Source: Lachnospiraceae bacterium
GTDB lineage: Bacteria > Bacillota > Clostridia > Lachnospirales > Lachnospiraceae
NCBI GenBank assembly: GCA_028689655.1
Contig: JAQVCT010000011.1
Span: 1-64,000, forward strand
Reading direction: 5' to 3'
Length of the DNA stretch: 64,000 nt
Below the pieces are notes generated by a model. That model was not told the origin of the DNA and searched no databases. It was given only the letters and a program-made list of their open reading frames with translations. This document shows positions 1 through 7,804 of the stretch, piece by piece (positions within the stretch are counted from its first letter, which is position 1; each line of letters begins with the position of its first letter). A program made the translations under genes and the position numbers.

Positions 1-84
1 AGGCAACCATGTTTATAAACTAAGTATAAGAGATAATTCAGAAAGATTAAATTCCACTTTTGGACAGAAGAATATTTGTAAGAT

Positions 85-115
85 TAAATTCCATATAAGG
101 GTGGAATTTAGTTTT
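85..115 (+). terminator. Probable intrinsic terminator of an upstream gene
   Basis: TAAATTCCA (85-93) pairs perfectly with TGGAATTTA (102-110) and is followed by GTTTT. It precedes the purine-operon promoter, so it probably ends a transcript entering from outside the window. The T-run is short, hence moderate confidence. Confidence 0.4.
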
Positions 116-162
116 GCAATTGAGGAGAATGCAAAATAGATGGAAAACTCCATGAAAATAGC

Positions 163-191
163 TTGAATTAAAGCACTGGAAATGATATTAT
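163..191 (+). promoter_or_regulatory. Sigma-A type promoter of the purO-purH operon
   Basis: TTGAAT (163-168), a 17-base spacer and TATTAT (186-191). The predicted start near 198 would put the whole ZTP riboswitch in the 5' leader. Confidence 0.6.
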
Positions 192-214
192 CGAACTAGT
201 TCATGACAATGAAT

Positions 215-336
215 GCGTTGTTCATTGTATATACGACTGACGGAATTTGTGTAAAGTGGAATGAACCACGTGAAGTATAGATATGAATGGTAAGCCGACC
301 GTCTGGGCAGAAACAACGCCCAGAGTGTCGGCTTTT
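215..336 (+). promoter_or_regulatory. ZTP (pfl) riboswitch with overlapping terminator
   Basis: The leader holds the hallmarks of the ZTP/ZMP-sensing pfl aptamer: an ACTGACGG block at 236-243, a GTGG-AATGAA-CCAC hairpin near 256-269, and the 3' block CCGTCTGGGCA at 299-309. The pseudoknot is supported by covariation: the usual CTGGCG/CGCC pairing appears here as CTGACGG/CCGTC. The 3' block is also the 5' arm of a strong terminator: AAGCCGAC (292-299) with GTCGGCTT (327-334) and TCTGGGC (302-308) with GCCCAGA (318-324), then six T. Ligand binding should therefore prevent termination and switch on purO and purH when ZMP/ZTP builds up, as in folate shortage. ZMP is the substrate of the enzyme encoded at 1163. 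Confidence 0.88.
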
Positions 337-416
337 TTCGCGAGGTGCGAGCAGATATCTAACCGGGTAAATATAGAAAATGAAAAAGCTGTCAAACAGC
401 GGAATGAGAGGAATCT

Positions 417-1130
417 ATGAAAATGAACAAAATGGCAACAGAATTATCCAGCAATGCATATCCGGGACGGGGAATCGTCATTGGAAAATCAGCAGATGGA
501 ACACAGGCAGTTACCGCATACTTCATTATGGGTAGAAGCGAAAACAGCAGAAACAGAGTATTCGTGGAAGATGGTGAAGGCATTCGCACACAGGCATTTG
601 ATCCTTCCAAATTGACAGATCCAAGCCTGATCATCTACGCACCTGTACGTGTCCTTGGGAATAAGACCATCGTCACCAACGGAGACCAGACAGATACCAT
701 CTATGAGGGAATGGACATACAGCTCTCCTTTGAACAATCCTTACGCAGCAGAGAATTTGAGCCGGATGCACCTAACTATACCCCTAGGATCTCAGGAATC
801 ATGCACATTGAGAACGGAAGCTACAATTATGCCATGTCCATCTTAAAGAGCAATAATGGAAATCCGGATGCCTGCAACCGCTATACCTTTGCATATGAGA
901 ATCCGGTTGCCGGGGAAGGTCATTTTATTCACACTTACATGCATGATGGCAACCCACTTCCAAGCTTTGAGGGAGAGCCTAAGCTTGTGGAGATCAATGA
1001 GGATATTGACACCTTTACCAATACCTTATGGAATAACCTTAATGCAGATAATAAAGTATCTTTATTTGTGCGTTATATAGATATCGCAACTGGAAAATGT
1101 GAAACCAGAATCGTAAACGCCCGCGGGTAA
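417..1130 (+). CDS. purO: IMP cyclohydrolase, PurO type
   Basis: Closes the ring of FAICAR to give IMP, the last step of de novo purine synthesis, in the cytoplasm. The 237-residue protein carries the family signature near residues 14-45 (AYPGRGIVIGKS, then YFIMGRSENSRNR) and matches the archaeal-type PurO fold family rather than the N-terminal half of ordinary bacterial PurH. A GAGAGGAA ribosome binding site lies just upstream of 417; a second Met at 423 is also possible. The AICAR transformylase follows after 32 bases, so the two activities of fused PurH are split over two adjacent genes. Expression should follow the ZTP riboswitch upstream. Confidence 0.88.
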   Translation: MKMNKMATELSSNAYPGRGIVIGKSADGTQAVTAYFIMGRSENSRNRVFVEDGEGIRTQAFDPSKLTDPSLIIYAPVRVLGNKTIVTNGDQTDTIYEGMDIQLSFEQSLRSREFEPDAPNYTPRISGIMHIENGSYNYAMSILKSNNGNPDACNRYTFAYENPVAGEGHFIHTYMHDGNPLPSFEGEPKLVEINEDIDTFTNTLWNNLNADNKVSLFVRYIDIATGKCETRIVNARG

Positions 1131-1162
1131 ACACATAGAACGAAGAGAAGAGAGGATATCCT

Positions 1163-2341
1163 ATGAATGAATTAGAATTGAAATATGGCTGTAACCCCAA
1201 TCAGAAACCATCCCGTATTTTTATGAAAGAGGGAAAGGAATTACCTATCAAAGTATTATGTGGAAAACCAGGATATATTAATTTTCTGGATGCATTTAAC
1301 GGCTGGCAGCTGGTAAAAGAATTGAAACAGGCCACAGGACTTCCGGCAGCAGCCTCCTTTAAACACGTATCACCCGCGGGAGCAGCGGTGGGGCTTCCCC
1401 TTACAGAGACCCTTGCCAGGATTTACTGGGTGGATGACCTGGGTGAATTATCACCCCTTGCCAGCGCCTATGCCAGAGCAAGAGGTGCGGACAGAATGTC
1501 TTCCTTTGGAGATTTCATCTGTCTGTCAGATGTCTGTGACGTATCCACGGCCAAGATCATCAAGAGAGAGGTATCGGATGGTGTCATCGCACCTGGATAC
1601 GAACCGGAAGCACTGGCTATTTTACAGGAGAAGAAAAAAGGAAATTACAATGTAATCGAGATCGACCCGGACTACACACCAGCTCCTGTTGAACAGAAAG
1701 ATGTCTTCGGAATTACCTTTGAACAGGGTAGAAATGAACTCCCAATTAACAATGCATTATTGGAAAATGTGGTGACAGAGAATAAAGAAATTCCGGAACA
1801 GGCGAAAATGGATCTGTTGATCTCCCTGATCACGTTAAAATATACACAGTCCAATTCTGTATGCTACGCAAAGGGCGGACAGGCAATCGGCATCGGTGCC
1901 GGACAGCAGTCCCGTGTACACTGCACCAGACTTGCCGGACAGAAAGCAGATAACTGGCTCTTACGCCAGTGCCCAAAGGTATTGAATCTTCCATTCGTGG
2001 ATGGCATCAAACGTGCTGACAGAGATAATGCCATTGATAATTACATCGGTGATGAATATATGGATGTGCTGGCAGAGGGAGCATGGCAGCGCGTATTCAA
2101 AGTAAGACCGGAAGTCTTCACGGCAGAAGAGAAGAGAGCATGGCTTGACCAAATGGACGATGTAGCTCTGGGATCGGATGCATTTTTCCCATTCAGCGAC
2201 AACATCGAACGTGCAAAGAAGAGTGGTGTAAAATATATCGCCGAGCCAGGGGGATCTATCCGGGATGACGCAGTCATCGACTGCTGTAATAAGTATAATA
2301 TGGCAATGGCATTCACAGGCATTCGTCTGTTCCACCATTAA
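1163..2341 (+). CDS. purH: AICAR transformylase (stand-alone PurH transformylase domain)
   Basis: Transfers a formyl group from 10-formyltetrahydrofolate to AICAR (ZMP), giving FAICAR for the neighbouring PurO enzyme. At 392 residues it has only the transformylase part of bifunctional PurH; the MGS-like IMP cyclohydrolase domain is absent. The catalytic Lys-His pair is visible as SFKHVSPAG (K67, H68). GAGAGGA sits upstream of the ATG. It ends at a strong terminator, so purO and purH form a two-gene operon. Some databases name this stand-alone form by function rather than as purH. Confidence 0.92.
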   Translation: MNELELKYGCNPNQKPSRIFMKEGKELPIKVLCGKPGYINFLDAFNGWQLVKELKQATGLPAAASFKHVSPAGAAVGLPLTETLARIYWVDDLGELSPLASAYARARGADRMSSFGDFICLSDVCDVSTAKIIKREVSDGVIAPGYEPEALAILQEKKKGNYNVIEIDPDYTPAPVEQKDVFGITFEQGRNELPINNALLENVVTENKEIPEQAKMDLLISLITLKYTQSNSVCYAKGGQAIGIGAGQQSRVHCTRLAGQKADNWLLRQCPKVLNLPFVDGIKRADRDNAIDNYIGDEYMDVLAEGAWQRVFKVRPEVFTAEEKRAWLDQMDDVALGSDAFFPFSDNIERAKKSGVKYIAEPGGSIRDDAVIDCCNKYNMAMAFTGIRLFHH

Positions 2342-2349
2342 ATTTACAG

Positions 2350-2376
2350 GGGTATGCATTTTTTGCATACCCTTAT
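2350..2376 (+). terminator. Intrinsic terminator after purH
   Basis: GGGTATGCA (2350-2358) pairs with TGCATACCC (2364-2372) across a T-rich loop, directly after the purH stop codon. Confidence 0.7.
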
Positions 2377-2457
2377 AAATACTAACATAACACATTATAA
2401 AAAAATGAACGGACTGATTGAAACGCTTTTCACATTTACATATGATAGTTGGGATTC

Positions 2458-2486
2458 TTGACAAATATAGGTGCGGACTCTATGAT
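2458..2486 (+). promoter_or_regulatory. Sigma-A promoter of the LysR-type regulator gene
   Basis: Perfect TTGACA (2458-2463), 17-base spacer, TATGAT (2481-2486), 41 bases before the start codon. Confidence 0.75.
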
Positions 2487-2526
2487 TGCAATATAAAAAA
2501 TACTTTGCAGATTGGAGGTGCCCTTT

Positions 2527-3417
2527 ATGGAAATCAGAGTACTTCGCTATTTTCTCACTGTAGTCAGAGAAGAAAGCATCACAAAAGCCTCAGACATTTT
2601 ACACATTACACAGCCAACACTTTCACGCCAGCTTGCTCAGATGGAGGAAGAAATCGGTGTAAAGTTATTTGACCGGGGAACACGGAAAATTAAATTAACA
2701 AATGAGGGAGTCCTTCTTCGCCGTCGTGCAGAAGAAATTTTACAGCTTGTGGATAAAACGGAAAAGGAATTGGTGGAGCAGGAGGAACATGTGGAAGGCA
2801 AGATTTCCATTGGCTGCGGAGAAATGGCGGCTGTACAGGTTCTTCCGGAATTGATTGATGCTTTTCGACAAAAATATCCCCGAGTCAACTTCGATATTTT
2901 TACAGCCACAGCAGATTTGGTAAAGGAACAGATGGATAAGGGACTTCTGGATGTTGGACTGCTTCTTGAGCCAATTGACATTGAAAAGTACGATTTTATT
3001 CGCTTGCATATAAAAGAAAGATGGGTGGTTCTAATGCGCCCGGATGATCCACTCACTGAGAAGGAAGCAGTGACCGCAAAGGATTTGTCTGCATTGCCCC
3101 TGATTCTTCCACGGCGTATGAAGGTACAGAATGAGTTATCAAGCTGGTTTGGCAACTACTATGATAAACTGAATGTTGTTTTTATCAGCAATTTAAGTAC
3201 GAACAGTGCAATTATGGTTGATGGCGGATTGGCATATTCCTTAGTGATCGAAGGTGCTTTGCCTTTCTGGGATCAATCGAAGATTACATATCGACCGCTT
3301 ATCCCTCCGCTTACAGCGACCAGTGTACTTGCATGGAAACGCGGACAGCCGTTTAGTTTAGCGGCTACAAAATTCATTCAACACATCCAATGCTTTTTAG
3401 GCATTGGTGAGTCATAA
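2527..3417 (+). CDS. LysR-family transcriptional regulator
   Basis: A DNA-binding regulator of 296 residues. Residues 1-60 form the LysR winged helix-turn-helix (MEIRVLRYF, ITQPTLSRQLAQME, LFDRGTRKIKLT), a linker helix follows, and from about residue 90 comes the periplasmic-binding-like effector domain. I prefer the ATG at 2527 over the in-frame TTG at 2512 because GGAGG (2514-2518) sits 8 bases before it. The gene is co-directional with the MATE, flavodoxin and reductase genes that follow and is their most likely regulator, although LysR proteins more often regulate divergent genes. The ligand cannot be told from sequence. Confidence 0.85.
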   Translation: MEIRVLRYFLTVVREESITKASDILHITQPTLSRQLAQMEEEIGVKLFDRGTRKIKLTNEGVLLRRRAEEILQLVDKTEKELVEQEEHVEGKISIGCGEMAAVQVLPELIDAFRQKYPRVNFDIFTATADLVKEQMDKGLLDVGLLLEPIDIEKYDFIRLHIKERWVVLMRPDDPLTEKEAVTAKDLSALPLILPRRMKVQNELSSWFGNYYDKLNVVFISNLSTNSAIMVDGGLAYSLVIEGALPFWDQSKITYRPLIPPLTATSVLAWKRGQPFSLAATKFIQHIQCFLGIGES

Positions 3418-3428
3418 CAATTAAGTAT

Positions 3429-3457
3429 TTGATATGGGATAAATCCCTAAATATAAT
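3429..3457 (+). promoter_or_regulatory. Candidate promoter between lysR-type gene and MATE gene
   Basis: TTGATA (3429-3434), 17-base spacer, TATAAT (3452-3457). The spacer contains the palindrome GGGAT-AA-ATCCC, a possible operator. The predicted start falls within the 5' arm of the hairpin at 3460, so whether it drives the MATE gene is unclear. Confidence 0.45.
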
Positions 3458-3459
3458 GT

Positions 3460-3510
3460 AGGTGTAGAGAAAGAGCGTATGCTTTGATTTCTGCACCTGC
3501 ATTTTTTATT
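3460..3510 (+). terminator. Terminator or attenuator after the LysR gene
   Basis: AGGTGTAGA (3460-3468) pairs with TCTGCACCT (3490-3498) with one G-U pair; a T-rich run (3502-3510) follows. It separates the regulator from the MATE gene. Confidence 0.55.
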
Positions 3511-3565
3511 TTGTTGAGATTCAGTATGAAGGTTGTTAAAAAGGTCTGCGAGGAGGGAGACAGAT

Positions 3566-4891
3566 GTGTTTACGAATGCGCAATTAAGGAAAATGATTAT
3601 ACCTCTGTTCTTTGAACAGATGCTGGTATTGATGGTTGGACTTGCAGATACCCTTGTCGTCAGCTATGTAGGAGAGGCGGCGGTATCCGGGGTGGCACTT
3701 GTCAATCAGTTCAACACCATTTTTATTTATTTGTTTACAGCCCTGGCTTCGGGTGGAGCGGTTGTAATCAGTCAATATATTGGTAAAAAAGCCAATGTTT
3801 CGGCAGGGGAATCTGTCAGTCAGCTTTTGTCCTTTTCTGTGATTTTTTCCACTCTCATTGCAGTGCTGGTTCTGATTGGAAACGAGGGAATACTCCGTCT
3901 GCTGTTTGGTAAGGTGGAAGTTCCCGTGATGCAGGCTTGTATTACATATCTCAGGATTTCAGCATATTCCTATCCGGCACTGGCAGTTTATAACGCCGGA
4001 GCCGCCCTTTTCCGCAGCATTGGAAAAACCAGCGTAACCATGTATCTGTCAATCGCGTCCAATACAATCAATGTCATAGGAAATCTCATAGGCGTGTTTG
4101 TCTTGCATGAAGGTGTTGCAGGTGTTGCATACGCTTCTCTATTGGCAAGGACTTTTTCAGCAGTGGTGATTACTATTCTATGTTTTCGGAAGAAAAATGA
4201 GGTATTTTATCGTTGCCGATGGATTTTCCAGTGGAAGCAGAAGCTCATGAAGCAAATCTTGAAGATCGCCATTCCAAATGGAATGGAAAATGGTGTTTTC
4301 CAGTTGGTAAAAGTGGCGCTCAGCAGTATTGTTGCATTATTTGGTACATACCAGATTGCAGCAAATGGCGTAGCGCAAACCATCTGGTCGTTGGCTGCTC
4401 TGGCTGGGGTCGCTATGGGTCCGGTGTTCATTACAGTTATTGGGCAGTGCATGGGAAACAGGGATATAGAAGCTGCAGATTATTATTTTAAGAAATTGAC
4501 AAAAATTACGCTTTTGCTTTCATCGGCCTGGAATCTATTGGTCTTTCTTTTAACACCATTGTTCATGCGTTTCTATGCGTTGGAGGCGGAAACAAAACAG
4601 CTTGTGATCCTACTCGTCCTGATTCATAATTTTTTCAATGCTGTTGCTTTTCCATTTTCCGGTGCACTCAGCAATGGTTTGAGGGCGGCTGGTGATGTGA
4701 AGTTCACGATGTATGTTTCTGTTATATCTACAATATCGGTGCGTCTGCTGTTGTCATGGATTTTTGGAGTTGTCCTGCAAATGGGTGTGATAGGGATTGC
4801 CATTGCAATGGTGTGCGATTGGGTGGTTCGAGCTGGTATTTTGATTTGGCGGCAGAAATCCGGGAAGTGGAGAACATTCCAGGTGATATAA
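3566..4891 (+). CDS. MATE-family efflux transporter
   Basis: A multidrug and toxin extrusion protein of about 441 residues with about twelve hydrophobic membrane segments in two homologous halves; such proteins export cationic or other small molecules using a Na+ or H+ gradient. The GTG at 3566 has AGGAGGG (3551-3557) eight bases upstream and is favoured over the TTG at 3533. The N terminus ([18 protein letters not shown], then [19 protein letters not shown]) is typical of the DinF/NorM-like branch. The flavodoxin gene follows after 59 bases. Being followed by two redox genes suggests export of a redox-active or electrophilic compound; this is inference. Confidence 0.88.
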   Translation: MFTNAQLRKMIIPLFFEQMLVLMVGLADTLVVSYVGEAAVSGVALVNQFNTIFIYLFTALASGGAVVISQYIGKKANVSAGESVSQLLSFSVIFSTLIAVLVLIGNEGILRLLFGKVEVPVMQACITYLRISAYSYPALAVYNAGAALFRSIGKTSVTMYLSIASNTINVIGNLIGVFVLHEGVAGVAYASLLARTFSAVVITILCFRKKNEVFYRCRWIFQWKQKLMKQILKIAIPNGMENGVFQLVKVALSSIVALFGTYQIAANGVAQTIWSLAALAGVAMGPVFITVIGQCMGNRDIEAADYYFKKLTKITLLLSSAWNLLVFLLTPLFMRFYALEAETKQLVILLVLIHNFFNAVAFPFSGALSNGLRAAGDVKFTMYVSVISTISVRLLLSWIFGVVLQMGVIGIAIAMVCDWVVRAGILIWRQKSGKWRTFQVI

Positions 4892-4950
4892 ACCGGTTTT
4901 TATTACAAAATTGTAACTATTCAACAGAGTATTTTTATGGAGGTATGATT

Positions 4951-5442
4951 ATGAACAAGAAAATTTTAGTAGCATATTTTTCAGCAAGCGGTGTGACTGC
5001 AAAGGTGGCAAAGAAGCTGGCAGAGGCGGTCGGAGCGGATCTCTTTGAAATTGAGCCAGAGTCTCCTTACACAAGTGCGGATTTGAATTGGACAGATAAG
5101 AAAAGCCGTAGCAGCGTGGAAATGAATGACCCGGCATTTCGACCTGCGATAGCGGGTAAGGTGGATGGTATGGAGCAGTACGAAGTGGTATTTGTCGGTT
5201 TCCCTATCTGGTGGTATGTGGCTCCGACAATTATCAATACTTTTTTGGAGAGTTATGATTTTTCCGGCAAAACGATTATTCCGTTTGCTACCTCCGGTGG
5301 CAGTGGAATGGGGAAAACAAATGAAAGACTTGCTCCAAGCTGTCCCGGTGCAAGTCTGCTGAAGGGGAAAATGTTGAATGGCAGTCTCTCACAGGCGGAA
5401 CTGGAAACAATACAGAACTGGCTGGAAGAAATTGGATATTAA
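4951..5442 (+). CDS. Flavodoxin
   Basis: A 163-residue FMN electron carrier. The FMN phosphate loop is visible at residues 6-16 ([11 protein letters not shown]), the usual threonine/serine-rich loop being ASGVTAK. The isoalloxazine-binding loops include [10 protein letters not shown] with its stacking aromatics and [11 protein letters not shown], typical of the flavodoxin_4 group. ATG 4951 has GGAGG (4939-4943) seven bases upstream. It lies between the MATE gene and the Fe-S aldo/keto reductase, with 14 bases to the latter, so it may pass electrons to or from that enzyme. Confidence 0.85.
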   Translation: MNKKILVAYFSASGVTAKVAKKLAEAVGADLFEIEPESPYTSADLNWTDKKSRSSVEMNDPAFRPAIAGKVDGMEQYEVVFVGFPIWWYVAPTIINTFLESYDFSGKTIIPFATSGGSGMGKTNERLAPSCPGASLLKGKMLNGSLSQAELETIQNWLEEIGY

Positions 5443-5456
5443 AGGAGGAAGTGTTT

Positions 5457-6575
5457 ATGCAATACCGTAAACTGCCGAAAGGAACAGAACAAATCAGTGT
5501 TCTTGGAATAGGAACCAGTTCCATTCAGGCATCAAGTGAAAAAGAGATCGAGAAAATTATAACGACTGCGTTGGAGAGCGGAATCAACTATTTTGATATG
5601 GCTTCATCGGAAGCAAAACCGTTTACCGCCTATGGGCGGGCATTAAAAGGAATTCGTGAAAAGGCATATTTTCAGATTCATTTTGGAGCAAATTATGAAA
5701 CGGGAATGTATGGCTGGACAACAGATTTGGACACCATTAAACGCTCTGTTGACTGGCAGATGAAAGCATTACAGACAGATTACATTGATTTTGGATTTAT
5801 TCATTGCATTGATGAACCGCAGGATTTGCATCAAGCCGAGAAAGTCGGAATTATTCGTTATATTGAAGAATTAAAAAAGACTGGCGTGGTCCGGCACATC
5901 GGGCTTTCCTCCCATACTCCGCTTCTTGTAAATGAGGTGCTGGATATGGAGATTTTGGATATGTTGATGTTCAGTATCAATCCTGCTTATGATTATGCAG
6001 GAGGTACTGAACCTAATTATGCATCAGACAGCTATGCAGTTGGCAGTGTGGCAGAAAGAATGAACCTATACCGCCGCTGTGAGGCAGAGGGCGTGGGAAT
6101 CTCAGTAATGAAGGCGTTCAGCGGAGGACAGTTGTTAAAAGCAGAAACCTCGCCCTTTGGGAAAGCTTTAACGGAATATCAGTGTATTCAGTACGCTTTG
6201 GATAAACCGGGTGTTTTGACAGTGCTTCCCGGTATTCGTAAAATGGAGGATTTAAAGCGAATTCTCGGATTTTTAGATGCTGGGACGGAGGCAAGAGACT
6301 ACTCACTTCTTGGTTCTTTCGCACCCCAGGATGCCACGGGAAAATGTGTCTACTGCAATCATTGTCAGCCTTGTCCGATGGGATTGGATGTGGGTTTAAT
6401 CAACAAATACTACGATCTTTCTAAAGCTGGAGATGCACTGGCTAAAAGCCATTATGAAAATCTTGCCGTTAAGGCAGATGCCTGTGTAGGCTGCGGTCAT
6501 TGTAATCAGCGTTGTCCGTTCCATGTGGATCAGGTTGCAAGGCTGCAGGAAATTCGGACTTATTTTAATCATTGA
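5457..6575 (+). CDS. Aldo/keto reductase with C-terminal 4Fe-4S domain
   Basis: A 372-residue protein with an aldo/keto reductase barrel (about residues 1-270) and a C-terminal ferredoxin-like domain holding two cysteine clusters, CVYCNHCQPCPMG and CVGCGHCNQRCP. Catalytic-type Asp (NYFDMASSE), Tyr (FTAYGRAL) and His (GFIHCID) positions are present, but where active family members have a Thr-Lys pair this protein reads FQIHFGA, so the catalytic lysine looks replaced. ATG 5457 has GGAGG (5444-5448) 8 bases upstream; GTG 5451 is too close to it. Third gene of the MATE-flavodoxin unit. The substrate is unknown. Confidence 0.82.
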   Translation: MQYRKLPKGTEQISVLGIGTSSIQASSEKEIEKIITTALESGINYFDMASSEAKPFTAYGRALKGIREKAYFQIHFGANYETGMYGWTTDLDTIKRSVDWQMKALQTDYIDFGFIHCIDEPQDLHQAEKVGIIRYIEELKKTGVVRHIGLSSHTPLLVNEVLDMEILDMLMFSINPAYDYAGGTEPNYASDSYAVGSVAERMNLYRRCEAEGVGISVMKAFSGGQLLKAETSPFGKALTEYQCIQYALDKPGVLTVLPGIRKMEDLKRILGFLDAGTEARDYSLLGSFAPQDATGKCVYCNHCQPCPMGLDVGLINKYYDLSKAGDALAKSHYENLAVKADACVGCGHCNQRCPFHVDQVARLQEIRTYFNH

Positions 6576-6678
6576 AGGGAAAAAAGTAATGTACAAAGAA
6601 TTGAATCAGCAGACACTAAGTATGAATTGTAATTCAAAAATCTCACGATGTTTGGATGCCATTTAAACCACGAAAGAA

Positions 6679-6843
6679 CAAAGTGTCTTCAACACTCTTG
6701 TGTTGCCACTACTTTAATGACACTTTGGGCGGATCTTAGCAGTATCATTTATGATGCTGCCAATAGGAAATTTCGAAGAAATTTCCTATTAAATGAAAAG
6801 GTGCATATAAATCTGGAGAAGAAAAATCTCCAGATTTTATGCA
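6679..6843 (+). repeat. String of four intergenic hairpins
   Basis: Between the reductase (+) and thiT (-) lie four consecutive inverted repeats. CAAAGTGTC (6679-6687) pairs with GACACTTTG (6719-6727) around a nested AACAC-TCTT-GTGTT. GCAGTATCAT (6739-6748) pairs with ATGATGCTGC (6751-6760). AATAGGAAATTTC (6762-6774) pairs perfectly with GAAATTTCCTATT (6778-6790) over a GAA loop. The fourth is the terminator at 6802. No gene is visible from 6576 to 6873. Confidence 0.7.
6802..6843. terminator. Probable bidirectional terminator between convergent units
   Basis: TCTGGAGA (6812-6819) and TCTCCAGA (6827-6834), extended by flanking A/T and TGCATA pairs, form a long stem with T-rich sides on both strands between the convergent reductase and thiT genes. 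Confidence 0.6.
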
Positions 6844-6873
6844 TAGAACTCCCAACACAAAATAATTCATTTT

Positions 6874-7431
6874 CTATGATGTTGCCATCTGCCTGAACTG
6901 TGTGATGGCTTTACGCACTGCGGGAATTGCCAGCAGGATGAGCGTTGCCGCGAATTCAGGTACGATGTAGGTCATATTGTATAGGATTCCGGTCCAGATG
7001 GCAGCTACATTGCCTCCGAAGCTTCCTACATATTCTGTGTAGAAGATTACTCCGGAGATGCAGTGTACGATGAAACGTCCCAGTACACCGATGCAGTAAC
7101 CCTTGATGAGTCCGTTTTTGGTATTATGGAAAAGTCCGGAAAGTCCCAATGCACCGAAGGCAAGTGGAAAATCCAGTACCACTTGGAGCGGATGCACCAC
7201 ATATGGTTGGGTAATGAATTGCAGGACACCGTATGCGACAGCGGCTGTGATGCCTACCACAGGACCATAGCAGTATCCGATGAGACATACCACCAACATA
7301 CTGAATAAGGTCACGGAACCACCAAATGGCAGAGAAGGCAGCTTGATGAAGACAGAGATGACAGTTGCCAGTGCCAGTGCTACACCTGAAAATGCCAGTG
7401 CTTTTGCGTTAAACGTTTTTTCTTTAGACAT
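6874..7431 (-). CDS. thiT: Thiamine ECF transporter substrate-binding subunit ThiT
   Basis: A 185-residue integral membrane protein with about six hydrophobic segments, of the YuaJ/ThiT S-component family. It binds thiamine and delivers it to a shared energy-coupling module (EcfA, EcfA', EcfT) encoded elsewhere. The sequence resembles ThiT in length and in the loop region with GYCYGPVVG and QPYVVHPLQVVLDFP. The gene is monocistronic on the minus strand and preceded by a TPP riboswitch, which independently supports thiamine as substrate. The ribosome binding site AGGAGG lies inside the leader terminator stem. Confidence 0.9.
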   Translation of the reverse strand: MSKEKTFNAKALAFSGVALALATVISVFIKLPSLPFGGSVTLFSMLVVCLIGYCYGPVVGITAAVAYGVLQFITQPYVVHPLQVVLDFPLAFGALGLSGLFHNTKNGLIKGYCIGVLGRFIVHCISGVIFYTEYVGSFGGNVAAIWTGILYNMTYIVPEFAATLILLAIPAVRKAITQFRQMATS

Positions 7432-7438
7432 AAAAAAA

Positions 7439-7632
7439 TCCTCCTTGTTTTACACAGGAGGGGCTACTTGGATACCTAAAACCATATTTCTCATTGCCAG
7501 CTTTAAAATCAGTCAGACCAGCAAAAATAATCAGTGATAGGATGCTTCCTTACGCCGGTATTATCCGGTTCAAGTAGTGAGGGTTAGAGTAGATACTCAG
7601 TCTCAGCGTGATCAACAGACCAGCTCCCCTAG
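7439..7632 (-). promoter_or_regulatory. TPP riboswitch controlling thiT
   Basis: Read on the minus strand, 7632-7543 carries the conserved THI-box blocks: AGGGGAGC, GCTGAGA, ACCCTC, TACTTGAACCGGATAATACC and GGCGTAAGGAAGC. Downstream, CCTCCT (7461-7456) pairs with AGGAGG (7445-7440), followed by a run of T just before the thiT start codon. The same AGGAGG is the ribosome binding site, so this hairpin can both terminate transcription and hide the start site. Thiamine pyrophosphate should switch thiT off. Confidence 0.93.
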
Positions 7633-7663
7633 CGTGTGTTCGTTAGTATTTTATTTCTTTCCT

Positions 7664-7692
7664 ACTATACTTGTCATGGGGATATTTGTCAA
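7664..7692 (-). promoter_or_regulatory. Sigma-A promoter of thiT
   Basis: On the minus strand TTGACA (7692-7687), 17-base spacer, TATAGT (7669-7664), about 30 bases upstream of the TPP aptamer. Confidence 0.75.
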
Positions 7693-7804
7693 GACACTTA
7701 TTCCATGTGCCCGGTGAAATTTCCTCAGATCTTCTATAATGTGCATGGAATTGGTGGTTACCATCAGGTGAATATCACAAACTTTGATTCCTTTAGAAAT
7801 AACT

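Noticed and set aside
2..139. Open frame of 46 codons at the window edge that could be the 3' end of a gene
   Set aside because: It is A/T-rich, has no recognisable product, and the terminator-like hairpin at 85-115 lies inside it.
1961..2464. Antisense open frame of 167 codons over the purH gene
   Set aside because: It mirrors a well-supported coding gene and shows no ribosome site or known family.
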